From the NCBI GenBank assembly GCA_024400125.1, contig JAKSNG010000013.1, positions 1 to 51,312 of the forward strand: a stretch of DNA of 51,312 bases, read 5' to 3'. Under the pieces are notes generated by a model, which was given only the letters and a program-made list of their open reading frames with translations, was not told the DNA's origin and made no database searches. A program made the position numbers and the translations under genes. Source of the DNA: Paludibacteraceae bacterium. Its GTDB lineage: Bacteria; Bacteroidota; Bacteroidia; Bacteroidales; Paludibacteraceae. Below are positions 25,338 through 32,868 of this stretch, piece after piece (within the stretch, counting starts at the first letter, position 1; each line of letters starts with the position of its first letter).

Positions 25338-26027
25338 AAAGATTACGAGCAGCAGTATTACGATTAGTAAAATTATTACGCCTATCATACACCCCACTAA
25401 CGCGTGGGATGTATTTTGTATATCTTGAAGTTGCCGTTGAATGGCTTTTTGCTGTTTTGCTAAAAGGGACACATCGGTGGTTAGGCGTGTATATTCCACA
25501 AATGTCGGAAACGAATTTGGATGTTCCTTATCGCGTTCCCATTTTGCGGTCTTATATTGAAACTTCTCAAAGAACTTATTAAATAGCGTCCACTCATTGG
25601 CTCCATCAATGCGGATTTCTTTGCCATTCTTCAGTATCACTGTTTGGGTCGCTTGATTGATTTCATTAGTCGCATAAATATTTAATATACACTTCGATTT
25701 TTCGCCAAACATCACAAAACCAGAACGATGTCCAGTGATGCAGGCACGCGCTTTTCCCTCTTCATCATCAACAATATTTTTTTCTCCAATCTGTTGTTGC
25801 ATAGACTTAAACACATTAGGAAAAGTTTCTTGAGCTTGATAAACGCAATCATTCGTATAAATAAGCGCAGTTTTAATCGAAGAAATACCTTGTGCAGTAG
25901 TGATTGCCTGGATATTATCGTAAGGAATATGTTCTTCTTGAAATGAAGCATATTGCGCACGGTACGTTTGGGGATCAACTTTTCGTACATTGATAGAAAA
26001 TAACAACGCTTGCGATTCTTGAAACAT
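25329..26027 (-). CDS. Unknown protein with C-terminal membrane anchor
   Basis: The 232-aa protein is soluble-looking for about 205 residues, with mixed strand/helix composition and an internal YIFN-type charged region. It ends in a coiled-coil-like stretch (LLAKQQKAIQRQLQDIQN) and a single very hydrophobic C-terminal helix with no positive tail (GVIILLIVILLLVIFLS). No signal peptide is seen, so it would be tail-anchored in the inner membrane with the bulk in the cytosol. I do not recognise the family. It has its own promoter (26051-26082). Confidence 0.7.
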   Translation of the reverse strand: MFQESQALLFSINVRKVDPQTYRAQYASFQEEHIPYDNIQAITTAQGISSIKTALIYTNDCVYQAQETFPNVFKSMQQQIGEKNIVDDEEGKARACITGHRSGFVMFGEKSKCILNIYATNEINQATQTVILKNGKEIRIDGANEWTLFNKFFEKFQYKTAKWERDKEHPNSFPTFVEYTRLTTDVSLLAKQQKAIQRQLQDIQNTSHALVGCMIGVIILLIVILLLVIFLS

Positions 26028-26050
26028 AGTAGTGAGTAATAAATTTGCTG

Positions 26051-26082
26051 CAAAGGTACCACTTTTTTTTCAAATACACAAA
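26051..26082 (-). promoter_or_regulatory. Promoter of the tail-anchored protein gene
   Basis: TTTGTGTATTTGAAA upstream and TACCTTTG at 26051-26058, total 32 nt. Confidence 0.8.
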
Positions 26083-26171
26083 TTTTGCAAAAATATTGTA
26101 TTTTTTTCTTTCCGTCAAATCGCCTATTCTTTCTTTAATTCGGCATTTTTATTCTTCGACTATTCATGGCT

Positions 26172-26203
26172 CTTGTGCATATCAATATTTTGTTGTACTT
26201 TTG
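26172..26203 (+). promoter_or_regulatory. Promoter of the 34-aa peptide gene
   Basis: A TTGTGCATATCAA upstream element precedes TACTTTTG at 26196-26203. The leader of about 60 nt contains complementary CTGTC and GACAG blocks that may form a hairpin. Confidence 0.8.
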
Positions 26204-26267
26204 CACTGTCTTTTAATAAATAAAGGATCTGAACCGACAGTTTCGGGAATCTAAAACATTTACGATT

Positions 26268-26372
26268 ATGGCATGGAATTCAGATGCAGACCATTGCGCT
26301 GCTGATTATGACAACCACTCTGATCAATGCAATCCTAACAATGATGAGTATTGGCACTCTCGTGAAGATTAA
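26268..26372 (+). CDS. 34-aa Asp/Asn/His-rich peptide
   Basis: The ATG at 26268 opens MAWNSDADHCAADYDNHS, and the peptide ends QCNPNNDEYWHSRED before a TAA at 26370-26372. It is acidic, has two Cys and four His, and lacks any hydrophobic stretch, so it is neither a secreted nor a membrane peptide. It stands alone with a strong promoter upstream and a terminator 28 nt downstream, which argues that it is a real transcript unit. Possible roles are a metal-binding small protein or a peptide partner; none can be shown. Its 3' UTR holds a 24-nt segment matching the RNA locus at 26896-27074 in antisense. Confidence 0.6.
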   Translation: MAWNSDADHCAADYDNHSDQCNPNNDEYWHSRED

Positions 26373-26395
26373 GTAGTATCGCCCACCACAAGCCA

Positions 26396-26440
26396 ATAAA
26401 GAGAAACGCCCCATTCTAATAAAGATGGAGCGTTTCTTTT
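26396..26440. terminator. Shared terminator of convergent small genes
   Basis: AGAAACGCCCCATTCT and AGATGGAGCGTTTCT form a long stem with a short loop, followed by TTTT on the plus strand. It lies between the 34-aa peptide gene and the convergent lipoprotein gene. Confidence 0.8.
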
Positions 26441-26456
26441 GTTGGGTTATTTGCAA

Positions 26457-26843
26457 TTATTGTTGACTAATAGTAACTTGTTTATTATCACCCTCCTTAA
26501 CGGTAACTCCTGCATAACCCGTCAGAGTTTTGCCATTAAATGTAGCGTAATAAAGCGTTGTTTGATTGTCAATCACTTCCAAATCTTGAACACTTTGCAA
26601 CTCAAATACAGCCACACCATTGTCATTTGTTACAGCTTGACGTTTAGCATAGAAAGGATCTTTGAATGCTTCTTGATTCCATAAAGATGTAGTAAATTGA
26701 TACACGGTTTCATTTGCTACAGCCTGACCATTTTTAAGGACAGTTACTTCTACGGTTGTTGATTTGGTTGAAGATTTGCATGCCGTAAAACAGAATGCAC
26801 ATGCGAGGGCAACGAGTGCCATTACAAAAGATTTTGTTTTCAT
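26457..26843 (-). CDS. Small lipoprotein, 128 aa
   Basis: A lipoprotein signal (MALVALACAFCFTACKSS, Cys at about 22) is followed by one all-beta domain of about 100 residues. The domain has a pattern of a single Ig-like or carboxypeptidase-regulatory-like fold (VEVTVLKNGQAVANETVYQF, NDNGVAVFELQ, YAGVTVKEGDNKQVTIS). It is probably an envelope-anchored protein of unknown function. No consensus promoter lies directly upstream; the nearest is at 27081-27112, beyond the structured RNA, so expression may depend on read-through of the terminator at 26896-26926. Confidence 0.75.
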   Translation of the reverse strand: MKTKSFVMALVALACAFCFTACKSSTKSTTVEVTVLKNGQAVANETVYQFTTSLWNQEAFKDPFYAKRQAVTNDNGVAVFELQSVQDLEVIDNQTTLYYATFNGKTLTGYAGVTVKEGDNKQVTISQQ

Positions 26844-26895
26844 TGTTTAAATGTTTTTAATAGTTAATAATATTTATAACGTGTGATATACACAC

Positions 26896-26926
26896 AAAAA
26901 AACGCGGACTTATCCAATAGTCTGCG
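26896..26926 (-). terminator. Terminator inside a structured RNA leader
   Basis: On the minus strand CGCAGACT-ATTGGATA-AGTCCGCG is followed by seven T. Its 5' arm shares CGCAGA with the 3' arm of the long stem of the upstream RNA, so the two structures exclude each other. Confidence 0.75.
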
Positions 26927-27074
26927 TTCTAAGGTATCGCCAAACACCACAAGCCAACTAAAAGATAGTCCACGCTAAATGGGCATCTTCCTGTTGTATG
27001 GCTTGATATTCTATAAACTTGGCGATTTTAAGAACGCAGCACAACAAGTATATTTCTCGGCAATAAACCGATTT
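26896..27074 (-). ncRNA. Structured small RNA or attenuator, unassigned
   Basis: From the promoter (-7 box 27081-27088) to the terminator the transcript would be about 179 nt. It has a 5' hairpin (TCGG/CCGA), then a long outer stem (minus strand GCGTTCTTAAAATCGCC with GGCGATACCTTAGAACGC), internal loops, an inner stem (AAGCC..AAC with GTTGGCTT) and an apical stem (AAGAT.CC with GG..ATCTT). A rod with a central bulge and this size recall 6S RNA, but I cannot confirm that by sequence. The overlap of the outer stem with the terminator also fits a leader that controls the lipoprotein gene downstream. A TTG-started frame of about 30 codons ending QQEDAHLAWTIF runs through it and could be a leader peptide. 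Confidence 0.5.
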
Positions 27075-27080
27075 CGGGTG

Positions 27081-27112
27081 CAAAGGTACAACATTTTTTT
27101 GAACTACGCAAA
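27081..27112 (-). promoter_or_regulatory. Promoter of the structured RNA
   Basis: TTTGCGTAGTTCAAA upstream and TACCTTTG at 27081-27088, total 32 nt. Confidence 0.85.
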
Positions 27113-27201
27113 TTTTTGAGTCGTCTTTTCGCTTTTTTTGCTATCTTTCTTGTTCAATTCTCATTTTTAGGAGGATTTTTTTTGCATTTTTTTCAAAAAT
27201 A

Positions 27202-27233
27202 TTTGGTCATGTCAAAAAAAAGTTATACTTTTG
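27202..27233 (+). promoter_or_regulatory. Promoter of the btuB-btuG transcript
   Basis: TTTGGTCATGTCAAA upstream and TACTTTTG at 27226-27233, just before the riboswitch. Confidence 0.85.
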
Positions 27234-27238
27234 CAGCC

Positions 27239-27408
27239 GCATTCGGTAATGGAAGCAGGTGTGAATCCTGCACAGACCCGCTGCTGTGATTCTCAATAGG
27301 ATTATATTGGCATCTTAAGTCACTGAGAAACAACATGTTAGACTTGTACTAACATTCTCGGGAAGGCTACAATATAATACTGAGATAAGTCAGAAGACAA
27401 CCGCATGC
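27239..27408 (+). promoter_or_regulatory. Cobalamin riboswitch
   Basis: Classic B12-element segments occur in order: GGAAGCAGGTGTGAATCCTG, ACAGACCCGCTGCTGTGA, AGTCACTGAGA, GGGAAGGC and the 3' GATAAGTCAGAAGAC box. The ends pair as P1 (GCATTCGG at 27239-27246 with CCGCATGC at 27401-27408). It should bind adenosyl- or related cobalamin and lower expression of the genes that follow. No strong terminator separates it from btuB, so control is probably at translation. Confidence 0.95.
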
Positions 27409-27441
27409 ACCTTTGTTTCTCCTCTGGGATTAGGTAGAGCA

Positions 27442-29502
27442 ATGTATCGACGACTTATCTTCATATTAGCTATGCCACTGTGTGTGTGCACCTCTGCGTT
27501 TGGGTTATCATCCGCAGAAAGAGACTCTATCTCACAACAATTTGAGTTAGACGAAGTCGTCGTCAATAGCCAAAAGTCCTCTGCCACACGCACCACATCC
27601 TATCAAACACTTAAAGGCGCACAACTCGAAGGGCTCAGTACACACTCCGTTGCAGACGCATTGCGTCATTTCTCGGGTGTACAAATAAAAGACTTTGGCG
27701 GCGTGGGCGGCATCAAAACAATCGATGTACGCTCCATGGGAACAAACCACTTGGGCGTTTTCTATGACGGTATAGAGATTGGAAACGCACAAAACGGTAC
27801 CGTCGATTTAGGCAAATTCTCCATGGACAATATCGACGAACTGACCCTCTACAATGGACCAACAAACACGATTTTTCAGCCAGCCAAAGACTTTGCTTCT
27901 GCCAGCACCTTATTTATACGCACGCGACGCCCGCGCTTTAAGGACGGACAAAACTACCACATCACAGCCACAATGAAAGCAGGAACATTCGGCTTAGCCA
28001 ACCCTGCCCTACTCTACGAACAACGACTGACTGATAATCTGCATCTTAGTCTCAACGCGGAATATAACTACGCCACCGGACGGTATCACTTTACCAAAAA
28101 ACAAGGCAATATAGATACCACTGGTATTCGTCAAAATGGCGATATACAAGCCGTTCGCGCAGAAGCAGGACTATTTGGCTATTTGCCCGATGGGAATTGG
28201 CATGTGAAGGGTTACTTCTACCAATCCGAACGAGGAATCCCACGTGCTATCATTCGCAATGTGTGGACAACGGATCAACGCCAATGGGATAGAAATGCAT
28301 TCGTGCAAGGTAACTGGACGCAATCTTGGTCGCTGAACACCATACGCAAAGTCGCCCTTCAAGTCAATGCTAAATACAGCAATGACTATATGCGATACCT
28401 CAATCCTGACACGACCTCCGTATATATTGACAATGCTTATTGGCAGCAGGAGGTCTATGTCAGCGTAGCTAATCAATGGACACTCTTTCCATGGTGGGAT
28501 TTAGACATCAGTGCAGACTATATATGGAACGACTTAAAGACATCTATTACCCAGTGGACACGTCCACAACGACATACAGGTTTGGTAGCTGTCGCTATGG
28601 CTTTTCATTATCGCTGGATTCAGGCACAAGTATCCTGTTTAGGCACATTCGTGCAAGACAAGGATGAGAAAGTCGAAAGTCAAAAGGTTGCAAAAGTTCC
28701 TACACCAGCCATCTCGCTCAGTTATCAGCCGATACTGAAAGAACTATTCTATTTGCGAGGATTCTATAAACAGATGTATCGAATGCCAACATTCAATGAG
28801 CTCTATTACACCGATGGTGTTCCATCTCATCTACAACCAGAGCAAACGACGCAATACGATGGCGGAATCGAATATACGAAAGAGGTAAAAGTAGAAAGTC
28901 GAAAGTCAAAAGTCGAAAGCGCTACAAACTTGCTCACTATCAATGTACACGCAAAAGCAGATGGTTACTTCAATCAAGTGAAGAACAAGATTATTGCAGT
29001 CCCTAAAGGCAACACACAATATCGTTGGCAGACGATGAACTTGGGTTATGTTGAGATACGCGGTGTGGATGTTAATGCGGGCATAGACTTGACTATTCCA
29101 CTCAGTTCCTCTCCTACTCACCCACTCACCATCAGCGCAAACGGCACTTATACCTATCAAAAAGCACAAGACTATACAGACTCGACCGACCCGCTCACGT
29201 ATGGAGGGCAAATTGCATATATTCCTTGGCACAGCAGTTCCGTGATGACATCCGTCAGTTGGAACGGATTATCTTTGCAATATGTCTTCAATTATGTCGG
29301 CACACGCTATTCGGCTTCTGCTAATACACTCGCCAATCAAGTTCCTGCATGGCACACGCACGATTTGGCAGTGAAATACAATATACAGCATTTCCATATA
29401 TCGCTTGAAATAAACAATTTAGCCAATCAACAATACGAAATCATCCGCAACTACCCCATGCCAGGCCTGAATGGGAAAGTTGTAATTAGATATTCATTAT
29501 AA
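27442..29502 (+). CDS. btuB: TonB-dependent cobalamin receptor BtuB
   Basis: The 686-aa protein has a signal peptide (residues 1-21), a TonB-box-like ELDEVVVNSQKSS segment, a plug domain (about 40-160: GVGGIKTIDVRSMGTNHLGV) and a 22-strand-type barrel ending in NGKVVIRYSL. The riboswitch in its leader and BtuG next to it make vitamin B12 the substrate. Two short segments of the barrel are encoded by heptamer repeats (28666-28688 and 28883-28919, giving [14 protein letters not shown]), which is odd for a conserved receptor. It imports B12 across the outer membrane with energy from TonB. Confidence 0.93.
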   Translation: MYRRLIFILAMPLCVCTSAFGLSSAERDSISQQFELDEVVVNSQKSSATRTTSYQTLKGAQLEGLSTHSVADALRHFSGVQIKDFGGVGGIKTIDVRSMGTNHLGVFYDGIEIGNAQNGTVDLGKFSMDNIDELTLYNGPTNTIFQPAKDFASASTLFIRTRRPRFKDGQNYHITATMKAGTFGLANPALLYEQRLTDNLHLSLNAEYNYATGRYHFTKKQGNIDTTGIRQNGDIQAVRAEAGLFGYLPDGNWHVKGYFYQSERGIPRAIIRNVWTTDQRQWDRNAFVQGNWTQSWSLNTIRKVALQVNAKYSNDYMRYLNPDTTSVYIDNAYWQQEVYVSVANQWTLFPWWDLDISADYIWNDLKTSITQWTRPQRHTGLVAVAMAFHYRWIQAQVSCLGTFVQDKDEKVESQKVAKVPTPAISLSYQPILKELFYLRGFYKQMYRMPTFNELYYTDGVPSHLQPEQTTQYDGGIEYTKEVKVESRKSKVESATNLLTINVHAKADGYFNQVKNKIIAVPKGNTQYRWQTMNLGYVEIRGVDVNAGIDLTIPLSSSPTHPLTISANGTYTYQKAQDYTDSTDPLTYGGQIAYIPWHSSSVMTSVSWNGLSLQYVFNYVGTRYSASANTLANQVPAWHTHDLAVKYNIQHFHISLEINNLANQQYEIIRNYPMPGLNGKVVIRYSL
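28666..28688 (+). repeat. Heptamer units inside btuB, first site
   Basis: Units AGTCGAA and AGTCAAA occur in frame, encoding part of KVESQK. They are the same units as in the pheS-fumarase spacer. Confidence 0.65.
28883..28919 (+). repeat. Five-unit heptamer array inside btuB
   Basis: Units AGGTAAA, AGTAGAA, AGTCGAA, AGTCAAA, AGTCGAA run in frame and encode [12 protein letters not shown], a hydrophilic insert between predicted strands. Only this repeat family and the intercistronic array at 19714-19752 share these exact units. Confidence 0.85.
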
Positions 29503-29515
29503 ATAACTTAAAATT

Positions 29516-30622
29516 ATGACAACCAAACATTTATTATTTGACCTTTGTGCAGTACTTCTATTCTTTACTGCTTGTGAACCAAAACCCGTCACGATTGACC
29601 AACAACCAACTGACACTGTTGCCTCTCTAAAAGGAATGTACATACTCAACGAGGGCGGTTTCAATATGAACAACGCTTCGTTAGATTATCTCGATTTTGC
29701 AACAGGTCGTTACACGCTGGACACTTTTGCTTTAGCCAATCCGTCAATCGGTGCACTGGGAGATGTTGCCAATGACATTCTCGTCTATGGCACTAAAACG
29801 TATATAGCTGTCAATGGCTCTGGTTTAATTGAAGTGATTGACACGTATTCTGCTAAACACATAGCCAAAATAGATCTTCCTAATTGTCGTCGTTTGTGTG
29901 CTGCGAATGGTGTGTTATATGTTTCCTCGTATGCTGGTCGCGTTATTGACGACCAACATCAGTTGGGCTATGTCGCGCAAATTGATACCACTACTCTCAC
30001 CGTTACTGAGACCTGCGAGGTGGGTTATCAGCCAGAAGGATTAGCAGTCGTTGATGGAAAACTCTATGTAGCAAACTGTGGTGGATACGTGGGAATGAAC
30101 ATTGGTGAATACGACAATCGCTTGTCTGTCATTGACCTCGTATCGTTCACGCTAACAGAGCAGATAGAGATAGCACCGAATCTGCAAGAGATAGTAGTAG
30201 ATAGTCGCCAAAACTTGTGGATTTCGTCTTATGGCAATTATGCAGACATCGCTTCGGATTTGTACTGTCTGGATACACGAACCAACCAATTCACAGCGCA
30301 AGGTGTATCAGTCACAAAAATGGTTTCAGCACAAGATACGATTACTATTTTAGCCACAACGTACGATGAAAGTTGGAATAGTGTGACCACTTTTGCGCAA
30401 CTGGCAACTGTCAACGGTACTTTGCATCCGCTAACTTTGTCGCTACCATCTGCATCCGTGCCCAATGCTTTAGGAATAAATCCCGTCAACGGAGACATCT
30501 ATGTTACTGACGCCAAAGATTATGTCAACCCGGGCAAAGTCTATTGCTTTCAATCTAACGGCAACAAGAAATGGGAGTTACACACGGGTATTATTCCAGC
30601 ACATTTCGCATTTGTTTTCTAA
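29516..30622 (+). CDS. btuG: B12-binding surface lipoprotein, BtuG-like
   Basis: The 368-aa protein has a lipoprotein signal (CAVLLFFTAC, Cys at about 20) and about 340 residues of repeated beta-propeller blades (YNCE-like: GTKTYIAVNGSGLIEVID, NGVLYVSSYAGRVID, DGKLYVANCGGYVG, NPVNGDIYVTDAKDY). BtuG proteins of Bacteroides are surface seven-blade propellers that capture B12 with very high affinity and pass it to BtuB. The position, 13 nt after btuB under a cobalamin riboswitch, supports this. A DUF5074-type propeller of other use is the alternative. Confidence 0.85.
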   Translation: MTTKHLLFDLCAVLLFFTACEPKPVTIDQQPTDTVASLKGMYILNEGGFNMNNASLDYLDFATGRYTLDTFALANPSIGALGDVANDILVYGTKTYIAVNGSGLIEVIDTYSAKHIAKIDLPNCRRLCAANGVLYVSSYAGRVIDDQHQLGYVAQIDTTTLTVTETCEVGYQPEGLAVVDGKLYVANCGGYVGMNIGEYDNRLSVIDLVSFTLTEQIEIAPNLQEIVVDSRQNLWISSYGNYADIASDLYCLDTRTNQFTAQGVSVTKMVSAQDTITILATTYDESWNSVTTFAQLATVNGTLHPLTLSLPSASVPNALGINPVNGDIYVTDAKDYVNPGKVYCFQSNGNKKWELHTGIIPAHFAFVF

Positions 30623-30623
30623 T

Positions 30624-30659
30624 AAAAAAATGAGTAGGTTTTTCTCCTACTCATTTTTT
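30624..30659. terminator. Terminator between btuG and the RNase gene
   Basis: AAAAAATGAGTAGG and CCTACTCATTTTTT pair perfectly around a T-rich loop. The symmetric A and T runs let it serve both convergent transcripts. Confidence 0.9.
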
Positions 30660-30664
30660 GTCAT

Positions 30665-32302
30665 TTACTTTTCTGCTTCCTGTTCGAGGTAGAGTTTTTT
30701 CTCTTGCACCTCTTCCTCTTTAGGTTCGGCAATCAGCTGCCCTTTGCGGTCGTAAAACTTGACCTCGAGCATGCCAATACTTTGATTCTCTACCAATTGT
30801 GCGCCATATTGGCGTTTCCAGCGTGCCGATAGACGATTAAAGATGTTTCCGCGTTTCGCGTATGCATATACATACGGGTGCAGATGTACTTTCAGTCCTC
30901 GTCCGAAGTGTTCCCTCATGTGAGCAATCTTTTCTTCAACTTGCTCTGTAAAGAGTATGGATGGTTGAACTTTGCCTTTTCCCATACATGTTGGGCACAC
31001 TTCCATCACATTCACTTCAACAGCTGGTCGCACACGTTGGCGAGTTATTTGCATCAATCCAAACTTACTAAGCGGTAGCACATTGTGCTTAGCGCGATCA
31101 CGGTTCATCAGTTCACGTACGTGTTGATAGAGCTGCTCTTGATGCTCTTTGGAATCCATGTCAACGAAATCTACAATGATGATGCCACCGATATCACGTA
31201 ACCGTAATTGGTGAACAATCTCATCCGCCGCTAACATGTTGTACTGAAAAGCATTCTCCTCGTGATCCTCAAATAGTTTTTTGGATCCAGTGTTGACATC
31301 AATGGCGAACAGTGCTTCGGTTTTGTCGATAACGAGATAACCTCCTTTTTGGAAACCGACTGTTCGACCGAGTCCCGTTTTCATTTGACGGGTAATGTCA
31401 AACTTGTCAAAAATAGGTTCTACATCCTTGTAGTGCTTAACAATCTTAACACTCTCCGGTGCAATTAGTTCTACATACTGACGAACTTCCTCGTAGATTT
31501 GCTGATCATTGACTTGAATACTCGTGAAATCAGGTGTAAACACATCACGAATGATTCCGATTGTGCGACCGAGTTCCTCGCTTATCAGTCTTACTTCAGC
31601 ATCTTTTTTCGATTCGTTCTCGTTTAACTTGGCTGGTTTTTGAAGTGTACGGATGGTTTCTTCCCAACGTGCTACTAAGATTCGCAGTTCGTTGTCCAAT
31701 TCCGCCACTCGCTTGTCTTCAGCCACTGTACGAACAATAACACCAAAACCTTGGGGTTTAATCGACTGAACTAATGATTTGAGACGACTACGTTCAGATT
31801 CGCGTTTGATTTTGGACGATACCATCACTTTTTCCGTGAACGGAATCAGTACCATGTTACGTCCTGCGATACTAATCTCTGCGGTCAATCGAGGACCTTT
31901 TGTGTTGATGGGCTCCTTGCTCACTTGTACGAGCAGCAAGTCTCCCACCTTGACATGATTCGCGATTTGTCCTTCTTTGCCTAAATCAGCTTCGTGCTTA
32001 ATCTTAGACATCAACGGCGCTTTGCGTCTATCGGAAACAGCCTTCGTGATGTAATTGTTCAGCGTTGTAAATTGTGAACCTAAATCCAGGTAATGCAGAA
32101 AAGCTTCTTTTTCGTGTCCTACATCCACAAAAGCTGCATTCAAGGCTGGCATAATCTTTTTAACACGACCGTAATATATATTGCCAACCGCGAAATTATC
32201 CGTATAGCGGACTTCGCGGTTGATTTCTTGTAAACGATCGTCTTCTGTCAGCGCAATTGCAATCTCTTGTGGTTGAACATCCACAATCAATTCGCTTTTC
32301 AT
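30665..32302 (-). CDS. rng: Ribonuclease E/G family protein
   Basis: The 545-aa protein begins MKSELIVDVQPQEIAIALTE and has an S1-like domain (about residues 38-130: GNIYYGRVKKIMPALNAAFVD), the catalytic AIDVNTGS and IIIVDFVDMDS acidic motifs, and the zinc link CPTCMGKGK. It lacks the long C-terminal degradosome scaffold of RNase E, so it is of RNase G size. It cuts single-stranded RNA in rRNA maturation and mRNA decay. It begins 6 nt after the mS38-like gene. Confidence 0.95.
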   Translation of the reverse strand: MKSELIVDVQPQEIAIALTEDDRLQEINREVRYTDNFAVGNIYYGRVKKIMPALNAAFVDVGHEKEAFLHYLDLGSQFTTLNNYITKAVSDRRKAPLMSKIKHEADLGKEGQIANHVKVGDLLLVQVSKEPINTKGPRLTAEISIAGRNMVLIPFTEKVMVSSKIKRESERSRLKSLVQSIKPQGFGVIVRTVAEDKRVAELDNELRILVARWEETIRTLQKPAKLNENESKKDAEVRLISEELGRTIGIIRDVFTPDFTSIQVNDQQIYEEVRQYVELIAPESVKIVKHYKDVEPIFDKFDITRQMKTGLGRTVGFQKGGYLVIDKTEALFAIDVNTGSKKLFEDHEENAFQYNMLAADEIVHQLRLRDIGGIIIVDFVDMDSKEHQEQLYQHVRELMNRDRAKHNVLPLSKFGLMQITRQRVRPAVEVNVMEVCPTCMGKGKVQPSILFTEQVEEKIAHMREHFGRGLKVHLHPYVYAYAKRGNIFNRLSARWKRQYGAQLVENQSIGMLEVKFYDRKGQLIAEPKEEEVQEKKLYLEQEAEK

Positions 32303-32308
32303 AACTTT

Positions 32309-32398
32309 TTACTTGTGCTTGTGACGATTCTTGCGCAAACGTTTTTTACGTTTGTGCGTAGACATCTTATGTCTTTTGTGCTTTTTACCGTTTGGCAT
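32309..32398 (-). CDS. mS38/COX24-like basic ribosomal mini-protein
   Basis: An ATG at 32396-32398 starts MPNGKKHKRHKMSTHKRK and the frame ends at TAA 32309-32311, 29 aa in all. Almost every residue is Lys, Arg or His. This matches the tiny Bacteroidota proteins annotated as AURKAIP1/COX24 (mS38) domain proteins, thought to sit in the small ribosomal subunit. It lies between the HU gene and rng, a neighbourhood I know from other Bacteroidota. Confidence 0.88.
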   Translation of the reverse strand: MPNGKKHKRHKMSTHKRKKRLRKNRHKHK

Positions 32399-32430
32399 AA
32401 TTATAATTATTTAATTGTTCTTACTTACAA

Positions 32431-32706
32431 TTATTTACGAAGCATGGAATAAAAATCTTCCGATGCTTTAAATGCAGGCACTTTGTGCTCTGGAACCTCC
32501 ACAGAGGTGTTCTTGCTAATGTTACGAGCAACTTTAGCTGCACGAGTCTTAGATACGAAACTTCCAAAACCGCGGAGATATACATTTTCCCCAGCAGCTA
32601 CAGATCTTTTAATTTGCGCCATTGTCGCTTCTACGACATTCAAAATCGTGGTTTTATCATAACCAGTTTGAATAGCGATTTCGGTTATTAATTCAGCTTT
32701 TGTCAT
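32431..32706 (-). CDS. HU-family DNA-binding protein
   Basis: The 91-aa protein has the HU fold: MTKAELITEIAIQTGYDKT, a dimerising helix pair, and the beta-arm region GFGSFVSKTRAAKVARNISK. It bends and compacts DNA as a dimer. It is the first gene of a unit with the mS38-like gene and rng, with its promoter at 32751-32782. Confidence 0.96.
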   Translation of the reverse strand: MTKAELITEIAIQTGYDKTTILNVVEATMAQIKRSVAAGENVYLRGFGSFVSKTRAAKVARNISKNTSVEVPEHKVPAFKASEDFYSMLRK

Positions 32707-32750
32707 ATCTTTATATATTATTTTTTTCTAATAAAGTCGAAAAATCGCTG

Positions 32751-32782
32751 CAAAGATACTATTTTTTTTTTATTTACAAAAC
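32751..32782 (-). promoter_or_regulatory. Promoter of the HU gene
   Basis: TATCTTTG at 32751-32758 within an A/T-rich divergent spacer. The upstream TTTG box is weak. Confidence 0.7.
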
Positions 32783-32797
32783 TTTTTTACAAAAAAA

Positions 32798-32829
32798 TTT
32801 CTATTTTTCATATTTTTTTTGTAATTTTG
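32798..32829 (+). promoter_or_regulatory. Promoter of mutY
   Basis: TAATTTTG at 32822-32829, with TTTC in place of TTTG at the upstream position. Confidence 0.7.
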
Positions 32830-32868
32830 CAACCGTAATCGTACAAATAAGACAAAATTTTACCATTT

